A program made the translations under genes and the position numbers. This document shows positions 40,408 through 58,406 of a DNA stretch of 64,000 bases, one piece after another. The number at the start of each line of letters is the position of its first letter. Within the stretch, counting starts at the first letter, position 1. The DNA is taken from contig NZ_JAIZBG010000001.1 of NCBI RefSeq assembly GCF_022267325.1, positions 3,167,001 to 3,231,000 on the forward strand, written 5' to 3'. The DNA is from Leptospira sanjuanensis. GTDB lineage: Bacteria > Spirochaetota > Leptospiria > Leptospirales > Leptospiraceae. The notes beneath the pieces are model-generated. The model had not been told where the DNA came from, searched no databases, and saw only the letters and a program-made list of their open reading frames with translations.

Positions 40408-41760
40408 TCACTGAGGAATCTTCGGCCCCAACTCGATCACGAGTTGTTCTTCCGGAACGGTAAGATCGATCTTGTCGATTTTCTCAGGCATTCTTCCGGA
40501 CAAAACGTCCTCGGTAAGATTTTTGATCTTAGGAAGAATCGTCTCGTCCGTGCAGTTCGAAATCGAGATGATGTTCGGTAGATCTCTTCCCCAAGAAAAA
40601 CGAATTCCGGGGCTGTCCACAAAAAAGGATTCGGTAATACCGTCTCCTTCCTTATCGATCATGGTGAATACCGTGGAATCTCCCGTAACGACTACCGCCT
40701 TTTTGCCGTTTTTCATCTTCTCCGCTTTGACGCGCGTGTTCGTCATCTCGCGGTTCCAAAGATAATAGTATAATTTCCTAATTTGAGAATCGATCAGTTT
40801 GTCTCTCGCGGACTTAAACAATTCCCCGTATTTTTTGCCGACCTCTTCCTCTCCTTTCATCTGACCGTCGGGTTCGCGCGGAGTCGTGGAATGAAGATAA
40901 AAATCGGGAACACCGTTGATCGTATTCGTATAAAACGCCTGATCCTTTCGATCGCCCGGATACGGATTGGTGGATGAAGCGGGGTTCCTTAAGAATTGAA
41001 TGAGAACGTTTCTTCTTTCGTTTACTTTCTTGCGGAGTTCTTCCGCACGGAAACGAATCGAAGTCGTTTTAGGTGAATCCTTTCCGTAAAACCGTTCGGA
41101 CCGTTCCAATTCTCCGCTGACCGCACGTTCGGAAGAATAACTTTTCAAAAGTTCCTCGTCGTATTTCAAAAGAAGATCGAGCTCCTTCGTCTTTTTCAAA
41201 GGTTCCGCCGAAACCTGACTCGCCTCGGCGTTGTTAGTCGATCCATTTCCGGAAACCGCGGCGTTTGAAGAAGAAGTCGCGTTCGAACTGGAAACGTTCT
41301 GCTGACCGGAACCTTGCGGACTTTCGGAGGATTTGTTCGGACTTACGGTCCGTTCCGATTCGGGAAGTCTGTAGTATTCCGATTCCAATTCCCGGAGTCT
41401 CGCGTAATTGGAAATCTTCACGAGATATTCCTTTTCCTTCTCCCGTATCTTGTTCGGATCGTCGTATCCGTCCTTAAGTAACGTTAGTTGTCCTTTGTAG
41501 ATGATCATCAAAGTCGCTTCGGAAGAATCGCGGTTGGGATTGGTTTGCGGAAGGGATTTTCCCTCTTTGTCCACGAGCTGTATAAAATGAAATGCGAGTC
41601 GATCGGTCCGAAAATCGGTGATATTGAGTAGATCGGGAGAAATCTGCAGATCGGAAGAAGACGAGACGCTTCCCCCGAGAAAAAACAGGGTGAGAAAACA
41701 AATCGTGAGCGGCTTCGTTTTGCCGATCGGAAACAAGCGACCCATAAAATCGGATTTCAT
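40408..41760 (-). CDS. exported hypothetical protein with Ser/Asn-rich linker
   Basis: 450 residues. A signal peptide (TICFLTLFFLGGSVSSSS, cleavage ~38) is followed by LNITDFRTDRLAFHFIQLVD, a helical region, a low-complexity Ser/Asn/Ala/Gln linker (residues ~145-185), a coiled-coil-like region and a globular C-terminus that includes VVTGDSTVFTMIDKEGDGIT. No family recognised. Secreted or periplasmic. The next gene upstream on the same strand (41803) is 42 bases away, so it probably ends the amidase operon. Confidence 0.65.
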   Translation of the reverse strand: MKSDFMGRLFPIGKTKPLTICFLTLFFLGGSVSSSSDLQISPDLLNITDFRTDRLAFHFIQLVDKEGKSLPQTNPNRDSSEATLMIIYKGQLTLLKDGYDDPNKIREKEKEYLVKISNYARLRELESEYYRLPESERTVSPNKSSESPQGSGQQNVSSSNATSSSNAAVSGNGSTNNAEASQVSAEPLKKTKELDLLLKYDEELLKSYSSERAVSGELERSERFYGKDSPKTTSIRFRAEELRKKVNERRNVLIQFLRNPASSTNPYPGDRKDQAFYTNTINGVPDFYLHSTTPREPDGQMKGEEEVGKKYGELFKSARDKLIDSQIRKLYYYLWNREMTNTRVKAEKMKNGKKAVVVTGDSTVFTMIDKEGDGITESFFVDSPGIRFSWGRDLPNIISISNCTDETILPKIKNLTEDVLSGRMPEKIDKIDLTVPEEQLVIELGPKIPQ

Positions 41761-41802
41761 CTTGTTTCTAGTATCGGCTAAAAAACGGACGGAAAGAGCG
41801 AA

Positions 41803-42591
41803 TCAGTTCCTTTTATGGGTTAAATTGAGAGAATATTCCATTCCGGGAATGCTCTCCGATAAACCGTCGAGCCTATATTCTAGGCTTTGAATATCCTGAA
41901 AATTCTCGAAAACGGTTTTTTCCAGAGCAAGAAACGTGGAATCCAAGAGGGCCATCTTTTTACGGGCGATTTCCTTTTGTTTTTCTTCCTCTTTCATGTT
42001 CTGTTGAACGTAAGTATAATCGATTCTAAACTTCATCCCGGAAAGGATTTCCTGAAGCGTCGATTTTCTGAAATCCAAAATCAAAACGTTTCCGGTCTTC
42101 CAGATCGCTTTTACCGCGTATTGTATCTCGGGCAAACGCTTTAGGTTTTTATAATGTTCTCCCTTTCCGCTTTCAAGTGTCTTATCGAAATACGAGGATT
42201 CGCTGATTTCTCCGATCAGGGTCATCGTCTTGTGACGGTATTCTTCGTCTTCGAGAAGAACCTTTCTTTGAACCGGAAATACCTGACGTTCTCCGTCCGA
42301 TCCGTAGATCGTGATCGTCGTTCTCGGATCTCTGTTTCCCACGTCGTAAAGGGAAAACGGAACGAGTGTGACGAAAGGGCTATTGCCCGCGAGAATAAAG
42401 GACGTAAAAAATAATACGACTCCGATCCAAGCGTAGGTCAGAAAAAGGGTTCGTCTGGAAACTCCGTCTTCGGTGGCGGTGCGGAACAACCAAAGATATC
42501 CGAGATTGATTTTTACTCCCGCGGCCTTGATCGCTTCCCATGCCGCGTCTCTGATCGCGATTGCAGATTCTTTAATTTTTTGCCAATTCAT
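41803..42591 (-). CDS. membrane protein with GerMN-like domain
   Basis: 262 residues. One transmembrane helix (residues ~48-67, FLTYAWIGVVLFFTSFILAG) follows an N-terminal amphipathic segment. The external part (TTITIYGSDGERQVFPVQRK, LLEDEEYRHKTMTLIGEI, GNVLILDFRKSTLQEILSG) has the rhythm of GerMN-type domains, which bind peptidoglycan-related ligands; this is a weak call. It overlaps the 3' end of the amidase gene by 20 bases, which supports a cell-wall role. Confidence 0.5.
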   Translation of the reverse strand: MNWQKIKESAIAIRDAAWEAIKAAGVKINLGYLWLFRTATEDGVSRRTLFLTYAWIGVVLFFTSFILAGNSPFVTLVPFSLYDVGNRDPRTTITIYGSDGERQVFPVQRKVLLEDEEYRHKTMTLIGEISESSYFDKTLESGKGEHYKNLKRLPEIQYAVKAIWKTGNVLILDFRKSTLQEILSGMKFRIDYTYVQQNMKEEEKQKEIARKKMALLDSTFLALEKTVFENFQDIQSLEYRLDGLSESIPGMEYSLNLTHKRN

Positions 42592-43629
42592 ATCCCCGGA
42601 TTCCTTCTACGATACTTTTCGCTATCTTTACTTGCAGACTTTTGCTTTGCAAAAGTTTGGATTCTTTTTCATGAGAAAGATAACCCATTTCCACGAGAAC
42701 CGCGGGCATGAGACTTCCTCGGAGGACCGAAAAATCCGCCTTTTTCACTCCCCTGGACAGAATTTGAGGTTGGAGCTTTTTTTTCATCTCCGATTCCAGG
42801 GACCTGGCTAAGATTCTGCTCCTTCTTTGGATGAGGGAGGACATCATTCCCGCCTGGATTCTTTTCACGGCTGAGGTTCCTTTGGGCTTGAGAATCCGGT
42901 TTTCCAACAGCGCGGTTTCCCGCGCGGATTCTGTGGAGGCAGTTTGCGAAAGATAATAGATTTCGAAACCGTTCACATCCTCGTTGATGGAGGAATTGCA
43001 GTGAAGACTGATGAACAAAGCGCTTCCCTTTTTTTTGAGTTCCCGATTGGCGATCGCGGATCTTTGTTCGAGTTCCACGAACGTGTCGTCCGGTCTCGTT
43101 AATACGACTTCGATCGACGGATAAACCTTTTCGAAGAACTTCTTGAGAATTTTGGCGACTTGAAGAGCGACCGTTTTCTCGTTCGTTCCGTCGTTCGAGG
43201 CAGTCCCCGGGTCCTTTCCTCCGTGTCCAGCATCGATCAGAACGGTCTTGATTCCGAGTATTTCCGCGCCCGGAAGAACCTCCAACTCCAACACGTTTTC
43301 CTTATATTCGTAACGAACGTCCTCGGACATGAGTTGTACGAACAAGGCTTCCACGATTTCGGGTGGAATCAGAAAATCCTTTTCCTTATACAAAATCGGA
43401 ACGGAGATTTTTTCGATCGTTTGATTGAAGGTGTAAAAGGAGGAGCCTACCCGAAAACGGATTTCTCCGGAAGGATGTTTGATCGAACCGACAAAGGTCG
43501 CTGGATTGAACGAGGACTTTAGGGAAGGAAATTCCTTTTGAACGTCCTCAAAGCGCACATAACGTTCGGAAGCCTGCGTGGGAATGGAGACCTTGGCCGC
43601 AAGTCCCCACGCGTTGGAAAAGAATAGGA

Positions 43630-46106
<2,477 letters not shown>

Positions 46107-46131
46107 TCTCTGGATCTAGTGAAACCGGAGG

Positions 46132-46178
<47 letters not shown>

Positions 46179-46228
46179 TATGACAATCTTTTTGGAAGGA
46201 TCTTCCCTATTCGGCAAGAAAGAAGCAC

Positions 46229-46696
46229 ATGAGCATTCAAAACAAAATCGAATCCTTAGGTTACAAACTTCCTCCCGCTCCGCAAGCGATCGCGGCGTAT
46301 ATTCCCGCAAATCGTTCGGGAAATCTCGTATTCACTTCGGGACAACTTCCTCTCAAAGACGGTCAACTGATGCAGGTTGGAAAACTGGGAGAAGGTCTTT
46401 CCGTCGACGACGTCAAGGAAGCGACGATCCAAGCGAGTCTCAACGCAATCGCAGCGGCTGCGGCAGTTTGCGGAGGTCCGGACAAACTCGTTCGAATCGT
46501 GAAGATCGGAGTCTTTGTCGCTTGCAGTCCGAATTTTACCGAACATCATCTTGTCGCGAATCACGGAAGCAACTTTCTTCTTTCCGTGTTCGGAGAAGAA
46601 GGACGTCATGCGCGCTTTGCCGTGGGAACTCCTTCGCTTCCGCTTGGATCGCCCGTGGAAGTGGAAGTCACCTTTCAGGTTGCAGATGCTCCGTAA
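46229..46696 (+). CDS. RidA-family protein
   Basis: 155 residues. IPANRSGNLVFTSGQLPLKD, EATIQASLNAIAAAAAVC, KIGVFVACSPNFTEH and LPLGSPVEVEVTFQVAD follow the YjgF/YER057c/UK114 pattern. RidA deaminates reactive enamine/imine intermediates from PLP enzymes. The usual catalytic Arg near the end is not in the standard sequence context here, so this may be a divergent (Rid2-type) member. The membrane protein that follows overlaps by 11 bases. Confidence 0.85.
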   Translation: MSIQNKIESLGYKLPPAPQAIAAYIPANRSGNLVFTSGQLPLKDGQLMQVGKLGEGLSVDDVKEATIQASLNAIAAAAAVCGGPDKLVRIVKIGVFVACSPNFTEHHLVANHGSNFLLSVFGEEGRHARFAVGTPSLPLGSPVEVEVTFQVADAP

Positions 46697-47192
46697 TCTC
46701 TGGAGAGACGTTCAATGGAGCCTGCGTTCCGTCCCTCTTCTCTTGAGAGAATGGCTCACATTTTATCTTTCGTTTACGGGGAGGTTCACCGAGTTTTGGA
46801 AGGAAAAATCCGTCTCGGAAAAAGCCCTCTTTGTCGCTGTAACTCTTCAATTGTTATTCAGTCTTTCGACTTGGATCGAATACACGATCCATTTAGGCGG
46901 AGAAGAAACGGAAGGACTTCGTGTTTCGTCTAACTTCTATTTTATCTTTTTGTCGGCCGGGGTTTTCTTTTTCGGATCGTTCTGGCGTTCTCATTGGCTC
47001 GGATCGTTGTTGTTGAGCGTTCAATTTCTTTTGGGTTTGGGCGCGCTTGCGGGAATCTTTTTTCCCGAAGCGTTCTTTGTGAGCTTTTTGCGCGAAGAAG
47101 ATTACGTTTTCAGTTGGAAGTTCTACGCGTTTTTGGGCGCCTGGGGAATTACGACTCTTCTTTCACTCAATCAATTCTTTCAGAAAGATTAG
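46686..47192 (+). CDS. small integral membrane protein
   Basis: 168 residues from ATG 46686, overlapping the RidA stop. Four hydrophobic helices: ALFVAVTLQLLFSLSTWIEY, FYFIFLSAGVFFFGSFW, LLLSVQFLLGLGALAGIFF and FYAFLGAWGITTLLSL. No signature of a known family. Translational coupling with RidA is likely; function unknown. Confidence 0.7.
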   Translation: MLRNLWRDVQWSLRSVPLLLREWLTFYLSFTGRFTEFWKEKSVSEKALFVAVTLQLLFSLSTWIEYTIHLGGEETEGLRVSSNFYFIFLSAGVFFFGSFWRSHWLGSLLLSVQFLLGLGALAGIFFPEAFFVSFLREEDYVFSWKFYAFLGAWGITTLLSLNQFFQKD

Positions 47193-47270
47193 ACGCGTGG
47201 GCTCAAGGCTCGCACTCTATGAGATCGTTCGACTGGGCGGTGCCGCGTAGCGGCCCGGGCTCGCAGCTTC

Positions 47271-47333
47271 GGTCAATAAATTGAATCCGTTTTTGAATTC
47301 GCGAAATCATTCAGGAAAATCAATTTATTGACC
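47271..47333. repeat. perfect 14-base inverted repeat
   Basis: GGTCAATAAATTGA (47271-47284) and TCAATTTATTGACC (47320-47333) around 35 bases. It lies in the 494-base gap 47193-47686, which has no gene. Confidence 0.55.
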
Positions 47334-47362
47334 ACGCTTTGATCCCTACCGCTTCTCCGTAA

Positions 47363-47532
47363 GAGAAGCGGTGCTGAGTTCAGCGAACGAAGTGAGTGAC
47401 CGCGTGAGAAGCGGTGCTGAGTTCAGCGAACGAAGTGAGTGACCGCGTGAGAAGCGGTGACGACTTCAGCGAACGAAGTGAGTGACCGCGTGAGAAGCGG
47501 TGACGACTTCAGCGAACGAAGTGAGTGACCGC
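47363..47532. repeat. 43-base tandem repeat, four units
   Basis: Units start at 47363, 47406, 47449 and 47492. Core TTCAGCGAACGAAGTGAGTG. Units 1-2 have GCTGAG where units 3-4 have ACGACT, so the array grew by at least two duplications. There are no spacers, so it is not a CRISPR array. An inverted GTATGAGTTCCTACA repeat follows at 47550-47564. Confidence 0.75.
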
Positions 47533-47686
47533 ACAAGTTGCGCGAACCCGTATGAGTTCCTACATTTCGGATTTTCACAAGTGTTCCGACAAGAGATTCG
47601 GAAAAAGCTTGTATCAAAAAACTTTTTAGACCTGCACTGTTCCGAAAAAAATCCGAAACCAGAGGGGTATGTATCCACGTATTCCA

Positions 47687-48742
47687 TTAAGGAAAACTAA
47701 TATAATCCCAAGCCGCCTGTTGGGAGGGAATCATCGTACAGTTGTGTTTGCTGTTCTCGTCCTGACCCGCGCAGCGATTCGTAGTCAATCGTTGTGTTCC
47801 TCCGAACGGAGCGGTTCCGCTGTCGGCGTCGGTAAGGGCGCCGTTCATCCCGAAGGCGCTTTGCCACGTATCCGTAGCCTGATTCGAATTTCCGGAAAAA
47901 TTCGTGACACCGTCTCCGACATGGATCAAACCGAAAAAGAACGCGGAAGAGGTCAGGCCGCTCTGAGCCAACCAAGTCGCGGGAGTCGCCGAAGCGATAT
48001 GATAATCCCCGACGCCGCTGTAAATCGAAACCCTTCCGATGGCTTTGATCTTTCCTTGAAACGCGGCGTGTCCGCTTCCCTGCGAATGGCCGCCGAAATA
48101 AACCTTGTTCCAGTTAACGGAATCTCCGTTTAAAAACTGTCCCCAACCGTCGTTCGGACGTTTGACGACGAGATATTGAAGTAGCTTCAACAAACGACCG
48201 TCGATGGAATTGTTCGTATCGACGAAAACGACGTTCGTCTTATCGACTCCCGTAATGATTTCCTCTCTCGCATTCCCGAAACAAGCGGGAGAACTTCCCG
48301 CACCGTTACAAAGAACGTTGATCGGTTCACCGTTCGGATACATCAAACCGACGCTGTGATAACCGCGGGCCGCGCCTTCCTGAATGAGTTTGGAAACGCC
48401 GATCGGAGTTCCTCCCGAACCCGGCAAAAACACGGTAAGAATATTTTTTACGGAGGAAGAAGGAACAAAAATCAAATGCGGGTCGTTGTATCGCGGCACG
48501 CAGGGAAACGTAAAACTCGGCAGAACGAAAATCCGAGTCAAACCGTCGACCGTATCCACGCGGGGTGCGTTCTGATATTGTGTACATCCCAATACGCTCA
48601 ACAATGCATATCCGGTGAAAAGATCCGCATTCGGATCGTCTTCTTTGTCTTGAAACCGTTTACAGGAGATCGTCGACGAAAGAAAAAGAAAGGAAGAGAA
48701 GAGAAGGATTATGATCGTTTTTTTATATTCTAAATGATTCAT
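47687..48742 (-). CDS. lipoprotein alpha/beta hydrolase
   Basis: 351 residues. The signal sequence ends SSTISC (Cys ~27). VYFGGHSQGSGHAAFQGK carries the nucleophile (GHSQG), with FLPGSGGTP upstream as oxyanion loop; the late His is probably in NSKHNCTMI. This looks like the lipoprotein-hydrolase type frequent in Leptospira, and is distantly like the one at 32600 by layout only. Envelope-anchored; substrate unknown. Confidence 0.78.
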   Translation of the reverse strand: MNHLEYKKTIIILLFSSFLFLSSTISCKRFQDKEDDPNADLFTGYALLSVLGCTQYQNAPRVDTVDGLTRIFVLPSFTFPCVPRYNDPHLIFVPSSSVKNILTVFLPGSGGTPIGVSKLIQEGAARGYHSVGLMYPNGEPINVLCNGAGSSPACFGNAREEIITGVDKTNVVFVDTNNSIDGRLLKLLQYLVVKRPNDGWGQFLNGDSVNWNKVYFGGHSQGSGHAAFQGKIKAIGRVSIYSGVGDYHIASATPATWLAQSGLTSSAFFFGLIHVGDGVTNFSGNSNQATDTWQSAFGMNGALTDADSGTAPFGGTQRLTTNRCAGQDENSKHNCTMIPSQQAAWDYISFP

Positions 48743-48776
48743 ATAGGTAAGTTGTTGAATCGAAACTCCTTTCGAA

Positions 48777-49535
48777 CTAAAAACCGTATTTCCGTTTGAG
48801 AATAGGCGCCGTCAAATCGCTCAAGCGGACTTTTTGAAGCCCGTTCTCGTCGAAATTGCCGGGATTTAACCATTTCAAAAACGCTTCTTGAATCGCCGGC
48901 CATTCCTCGTCGATGGCCGAAAACCAAGCGGTATCGCGGCTATGACCCTTTAGAACATTGGCCTGTCTAAAAATTCCTTCAAAGGACAATCCGATTCTTT
49001 GTGCCGCGATCGCGGAAGGCAAGTTGAGAGCGTTGCATCTCCATTGATATCTTCTATATCCGAGTTCGAACGCGTTCTTCATCATAAGATACATCGCTTC
49101 CGACGAAACCGGAGATTGTCGCATGAACGGAGAATACGCCAGATGCCCGACTTCGATCGAACCGGCTTTCGGAGAAATCTCCGCGTAACTAGCAAGTCCG
49201 ACGGCCCGATCGGAAGACAAGTCGAAGATCGCGAAAAACAACGGATCTTCCGTCAGACACGTATTCTTCATCCATTCTTGGTATTCGTCGAACGTTTTAA
49301 AAGGTCCATAGGGAAGATACGTCCACATCGCCCCTCCGGCGTCCAACGAATTGGCAGAATAGAGCGATTCTGCGTGCCTTTCCGGATCGAGAGGTTCCAA
49401 GCGGCAGAATCTTCCTTGTATAGTTTCCTTTTTCGGGAGCGACGCAGGTTTCCAATCGGGAAGCGGGGTTCCGATCGGTTGTCCCAAAGAATTGGCAAAT
49501 CGTGTTTCTAATTCGGAGGATTGGATTTCTTTCAT
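48777..49535 (-). CDS. GNAT-family N-acetyltransferase (RimJ/RimL-like)
   Basis: 252 residues. GRFCRLEPLDPERHAESLY starts the domain; FFAIFDLSSDRAVGLASYAE, GSIEVGHLAYSPFMRQSPVS and YRRYQWRCNALNLPSAIAAQ (acetyl-CoA loop region), then GLSFEGIFRQ, follow the RimJ-like pattern. It probably acetylates a protein N-terminus or small molecule. RBS is not obvious. Confidence 0.85.
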   Translation of the reverse strand: MKEIQSSELETRFANSLGQPIGTPLPDWKPASLPKKETIQGRFCRLEPLDPERHAESLYSANSLDAGGAMWTYLPYGPFKTFDEYQEWMKNTCLTEDPLFFAIFDLSSDRAVGLASYAEISPKAGSIEVGHLAYSPFMRQSPVSSEAMYLMMKNAFELGYRRYQWRCNALNLPSAIAAQRIGLSFEGIFRQANVLKGHSRDTAWFSAIDEEWPAIQEAFLKWLNPGNFDENGLQKVRLSDLTAPILKRKYGF

Positions 49536-49637
49536 TTAGAATCGGTTACAATATTCTTCTTTTGAAAGGAAAAAAACATCGGCGACGTTTTTCCCCTTTC
49601 CTTCATTCAAACATTCAAACTTTATGATATTTGCGGT

Positions 49638-49961
49638 TCAGTCGAAAATTCCGAGATCCATCTTGGCTTCTTCGGTCGCCATTTCGCGCGGATCCCATTT
49701 CGGAACCCAGACCACCTCCACTTCCGCGTCGGAGATTCCTTCCACACGAAGCGCATGATCCTTGACTTGTTGTTTCATTTGAGGTCCGGCTGGACAGGCC
49801 ATGGAGGTGTAAGTCATGTCGATCTTCGCCTTATCGCCTTCGACTTTGATTCTATAGATGAGACCGAGTTCCGCGATGGAGATTCCGATTTCGGGATCCT
49901 CCACTTTTTTTACTTCTTCGTAGATCTGTTCTTCCAATGCGTTTGTGGGGGCTTCTAACAT
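49638..49961 (-). CDS. sufT: SufT-like MIP18/DUF59 iron-sulfur assembly protein
   Basis: 107 residues. [20 protein letters not shown] and [16 protein letters not shown] with the conserved Cys are diagnostic of the DUF59/MIP18 family. It helps mature iron-sulfur proteins. It lies downstream of sufU, separated by a 258-base repeat-filled gap. Confidence 0.88.
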   Translation of the reverse strand: MLEAPTNALEEQIYEEVKKVEDPEIGISIAELGLIYRIKVEGDKAKIDMTYTSMACPAGPQMKQQVKDHALRVEGISDAEVEVVWVPKWDPREMATEEAKMDLGIFD

Positions 49962-50004
49962 TTTCTCACTCTCCGTTTTTCTATTTCATTTTCCCGACAA
50001 ACCG

Positions 50005-50184
50005 TGTGGGAACTCTTACGATCCGAAGGGGACGGCGACCAACGGTGACTTGTGGGAACTCATACAATTTATCGACGACCGCCGAATCCCGTCGAAGCTC
50101 ATACAGTCGTTTGTCGACCCGATTCTTTGTATGAGTTCCCACAAATTGGATGGTATGAATATTTGCATTGTGGTAGTTCCCACA
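50005..50184. repeat. cluster of four GTGGGAACTC repeats with a perfect 17-base inverted pair
   Basis: Copies: 50005-50019, 50051-50067 (TGTGGGAACTCATACAA), 50127-50143 (TTGTATGAGTTCCCACA) and 50169-50184 (TGTGGTAGTTCCCACA). The second and third are exact inverted copies, 59 bases apart, able to form a long stem. The fourth is the exact reverse complement of the copy at 32407. This fills the 258-base gap between sufU and sufT. Confidence 0.75.
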
Positions 50185-50219
50185 CTTTTTATCGGGAGAA
50201 AATCCGCACGCAAGCAAAC

Positions 50220-51885
<1,666 letters not shown>

Positions 51886-51890
51886 ATATG

Positions 51891-53437
<1,547 letters not shown>

Positions 53438-54239
53438 ATCCTTTTTCTTCCAATTCCAACGCGAGTTCTCTCGTTCCGGTTTTGAGAATTCTTCCTTTTG
53501 CGAATACGTGAACGAAATCGGGTGTGATGTAGTTTAGCATTCTTTGATAGTGCGTGATGAGTAGAATCGATCTATCGGGAGTTTTGTTTCGATTGATTCC
53601 TTCGCTTACGATGCGGAGCGCGTCGATGTCGAGTCCCGAATCCGTTTCGTCCAACACGGACAATTTCGGTTTCAGCAAACTCATCTGGAGAATTTCGTTT
53701 CTCTTTTTTTCCCCGCCGGAAAATCCGTCGTTCACATAACGAGATATAAACGACTCGGGCATGTCGAGAGCCGCCATGGATTCTTTGAGTTCCTTTCTGA
53801 ATTCTTTAACGGGTAGTTCTTTTCCCCGAACGGACTTGACGATGGTCTTTAAAAAGTTTCCGATCGTAACTCCCGGAATGCTCGTCGGATATTGAAAGCA
53901 GAGAAAGATTCCGAGACGGGCGCGTTCGTCGGTCGGGAGATCGAGAATGGATTTCCCTTCGAATAGAATATCTCCCGACAATACTTGGTATTTCGGGTGT
54001 CCCATGATGACGTTGGATAAAGTGCTTTTGCCGGAACCGTTCGGGCCCATGATGGCGTGAACTTCTCCGGGACGAATCGTAAGATTTACACCTTTTACGA
54101 TCTCCTTGATTTCTCCGGAATCTCCGACTTGGATTCCCGCTCGCAGGTCCTGGATTTTTAGAATCTCGGTCACAAACGCACCTTCCCCTATTCTACCAGT
54201 GTTTTTTTTTGTAAGGAGAGATCAATAGTTATCAAACGA

Positions 54240-54259
54240 ATTGTCGGAGGTACGACAAT
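54240..54259. promoter_or_regulatory. palindrome upstream of the SUF operon
   Basis: ATTGTCG (54240-54246) and CGACAAT (54253-54259) around GAGGTA, 67 bases before sufC. It could be an operator. A GC-rich stretch follows (CGCCCCACCCTTG, about 54276-54310) that looks like another Leptospira intergenic repeat. Confidence 0.4.
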
Positions 54260-54380
54260 GAGTCCGTGAAACTTGCGCCCCACCCTTGTTTGGGCGGAGG
54301 GGTGAGGAGGCGGGAAAAATTCCTGCGAAATTTCTATATCACGGATTTCTTAAATTTTCAATCGAAATTCTTTCCCCGTG

Positions 54381-54400
54381 TTTGTGGGAGTTCCCACAAA
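54381..54400. repeat. self-complementary copy of the GTGGGAACTC repeat
   Basis: TTTGTGGGAGTTCCCACAAA: nine-base arms with only two bases between. It lies just past the 3' end of the EAL gene, between it and sufC. Confidence 0.6.
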
Positions 54401-54435
54401 GTCTACGGATAGCCGACATAACTCGAAAACGGATC

Positions 54436-55680
<1,245 letters not shown>

Positions 55681-55834
55681 GTTTTTTTAAGAGTTCCTAT
55701 ACTGGAATCCACAAAGCAAGGTCCGGCAAGCAAAATTCCGGACAAAAAGCGCCAAATTAAGGAGAAGAGAAGACCACATTCTTCTTTTTTTTTTGAAACC
55801 TCTGGAAAAACTGACAATCCTAAAGGTATTCTTC

Positions 55835-56797
<963 letters not shown>

Positions 56798-56832
56798 TTC
56801 GCGCTTTGATCGAAGTTCTCGAAACGGTTCGG

Positions 56833-58236
56833 TCAATTCTTCCTTTCCCGTTTTGAAACCTTTCCGTTCGCCGTTCGTTTTTTACGCGTCCGTGTCTGCG
56901 CTTTTAGATTCCGAACTCTGGTAAGAATCGCCTCTCTAAATACGGGATAATCGTTCAAGGCGTTCAGAAAATCACCCTTACTGAGAGTGTACGCCTGAGA
57001 GATTCCCACGGATCGAACCGTAGCCGATCTCCTTTCCTCGGTAATCAAAGCCAACTCTCCGAAAAATTGTCCGCCTCCGGCTTTCGCGATCACTTCGTGA
57101 TCGTTTTCTCCGAGGATTTCAACCGTCCCTTCGCTCAGAATGTACAAGTTATGACCTATATCACCTTTCCTGAATATGATATCGCCGGGGAGAAAAATCT
57201 GATGTTTGAGGGAAAACACGAGCGTCGTAATGAACGAAGGCTCCGCGCCCTTAAGAAACGGAACCTTTTCTAAAAGTTCCCGATGCAGATGAATCTTGAC
57301 CTCCCTTTGCAGGGGAATTGGCAAGTCGCTTAACAATTCCTTTTCGTTTTGACCGAAACCTTTCTCGATAATGTAAATGTAGAACTCGCGGATTTTCATC
57401 CTCAAATCCGAGGGAAGGTTTCTCGCCTTTAAAAAGGAATCCACTTGCGACATTCTTTTGATGCGGGCCGAACGTTCCAAATCCAGATTTCCGAGAATAC
57501 TCGCCACGTTCCCGATGATGGTGGCGTAAACCGCCGCTCCGATCATCATCACCAAAATCGAATAGATCCTCTGTTCGGTCGTTGCGGGAAGCACGTCTCC
57601 GTAACCTACGGTGGCAAGCGTCATCACGGACCAATAAAGAGCTTTGACATACTCGTTCCATCCGGTTTTCATCCTTTCCAATTGGTCCATATAGAGCCAA
57701 CCGACCGCAAACCAATGGGCCACGATCGTGATCCAAAAGCCGAGCAATCCTAAACGAAGAACACCAGGCGACGGCTGGAATGCGAGATTCAGCCTGCGAA
57801 TGATTCCCGGAATCCGAACCACCTTAACGATACGAGTGATCCCGAATAAAAGAAACAAATACGGATGAAAGGTGAGTTCGATACCGATCGCTTTCTGAGC
57901 GACCAATTCGAAAGGGAATGCGGCGATGAAATCGAATACGAACCAGCTTTTTAAATAAGGGAGAATCATCTCTTTTCGGAAAGCAGGCCTGCGTTCCGTC
58001 CGCGCGGATTCGGGAAAGAATAGATTCACGAAAATATCGCCCAAAAACAGCAAGTCGACCAAAATGTATATGCCGCTCAAGGTAAGACCCTTTTCATAAA
58101 AAAGGACTATTCGAAGCGGAGACTCGACGGCAGCGAACAAAATACAAAAGAATATTATAATATCCCAAAATATTCGCGCTTTATTTTCGGCATAAAGAAG
58201 GCTCAACGATCGTATCTCTAAAAGAGCCCCCTTCAA
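56833..58236 (-). CDS. cyclic-nucleotide-gated potassium channel (SthK-like)
   Basis: 467 residues. Six membrane helices, with an S4-like basic segment [16 protein letters not shown]. The selectivity filter TVGYGD is at ~209-214. A C-linker leads to a cyclic-nucleotide-binding domain (~330-445) with [19 protein letters not shown], the phosphate-binding cassette with its Glu and Arg. The C-terminus is very basic. The layout equals the cAMP-gated channel SthK of Spirochaeta. The start is TTG and uncertain. Confidence 0.88.
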   Translation of the reverse strand: MKGALLEIRSLSLLYAENKARIFWDIIIFFCILFAAVESPLRIVLFYEKGLTLSGIYILVDLLFLGDIFVNLFFPESARTERRPAFRKEMILPYLKSWFVFDFIAAFPFELVAQKAIGIELTFHPYLFLLFGITRIVKVVRIPGIIRRLNLAFQPSPGVLRLGLLGFWITIVAHWFAVGWLYMDQLERMKTGWNEYVKALYWSVMTLATVGYGDVLPATTEQRIYSILVMMIGAAVYATIIGNVASILGNLDLERSARIKRMSQVDSFLKARNLPSDLRMKIREFYIYIIEKGFGQNEKELLSDLPIPLQREVKIHLHRELLEKVPFLKGAEPSFITTLVFSLKHQIFLPGDIIFRKGDIGHNLYILSEGTVEILGENDHEVIAKAGGGQFFGELALITEERRSATVRSVGISQAYTLSKGDFLNALNDYPVFREAILTRVRNLKAQTRTRKKRTANGKVSKRERKN

Positions 58237-58406
58237 AGGAAGGCGTATAGTTTAGACGACGATACGATTGCCTGGGTTCCAAAGGAAGCAAACCCTTTTT
58301 TATTCAAAGAAAAGTAGAATCGAAGAAAGGATCCCTTAAGTATTCGATCGCGTTGATTCGGGTTCCGTTCCCGAACTCGGCGAGTCACTCTATACGGATC
58401 CGTTTG

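Noticed and set aside
46619..46634. Repeat-like CGTGGGAACTCC inside ridA
   Set aside because: It encodes conserved-looking protein sequence and lacks the outer bases of the consensus, so it is probably coincidence.
47363..47532. Possible CRISPR array
   Set aside because: The 43-base units are directly contiguous with no unique spacers, and no cas gene is present.
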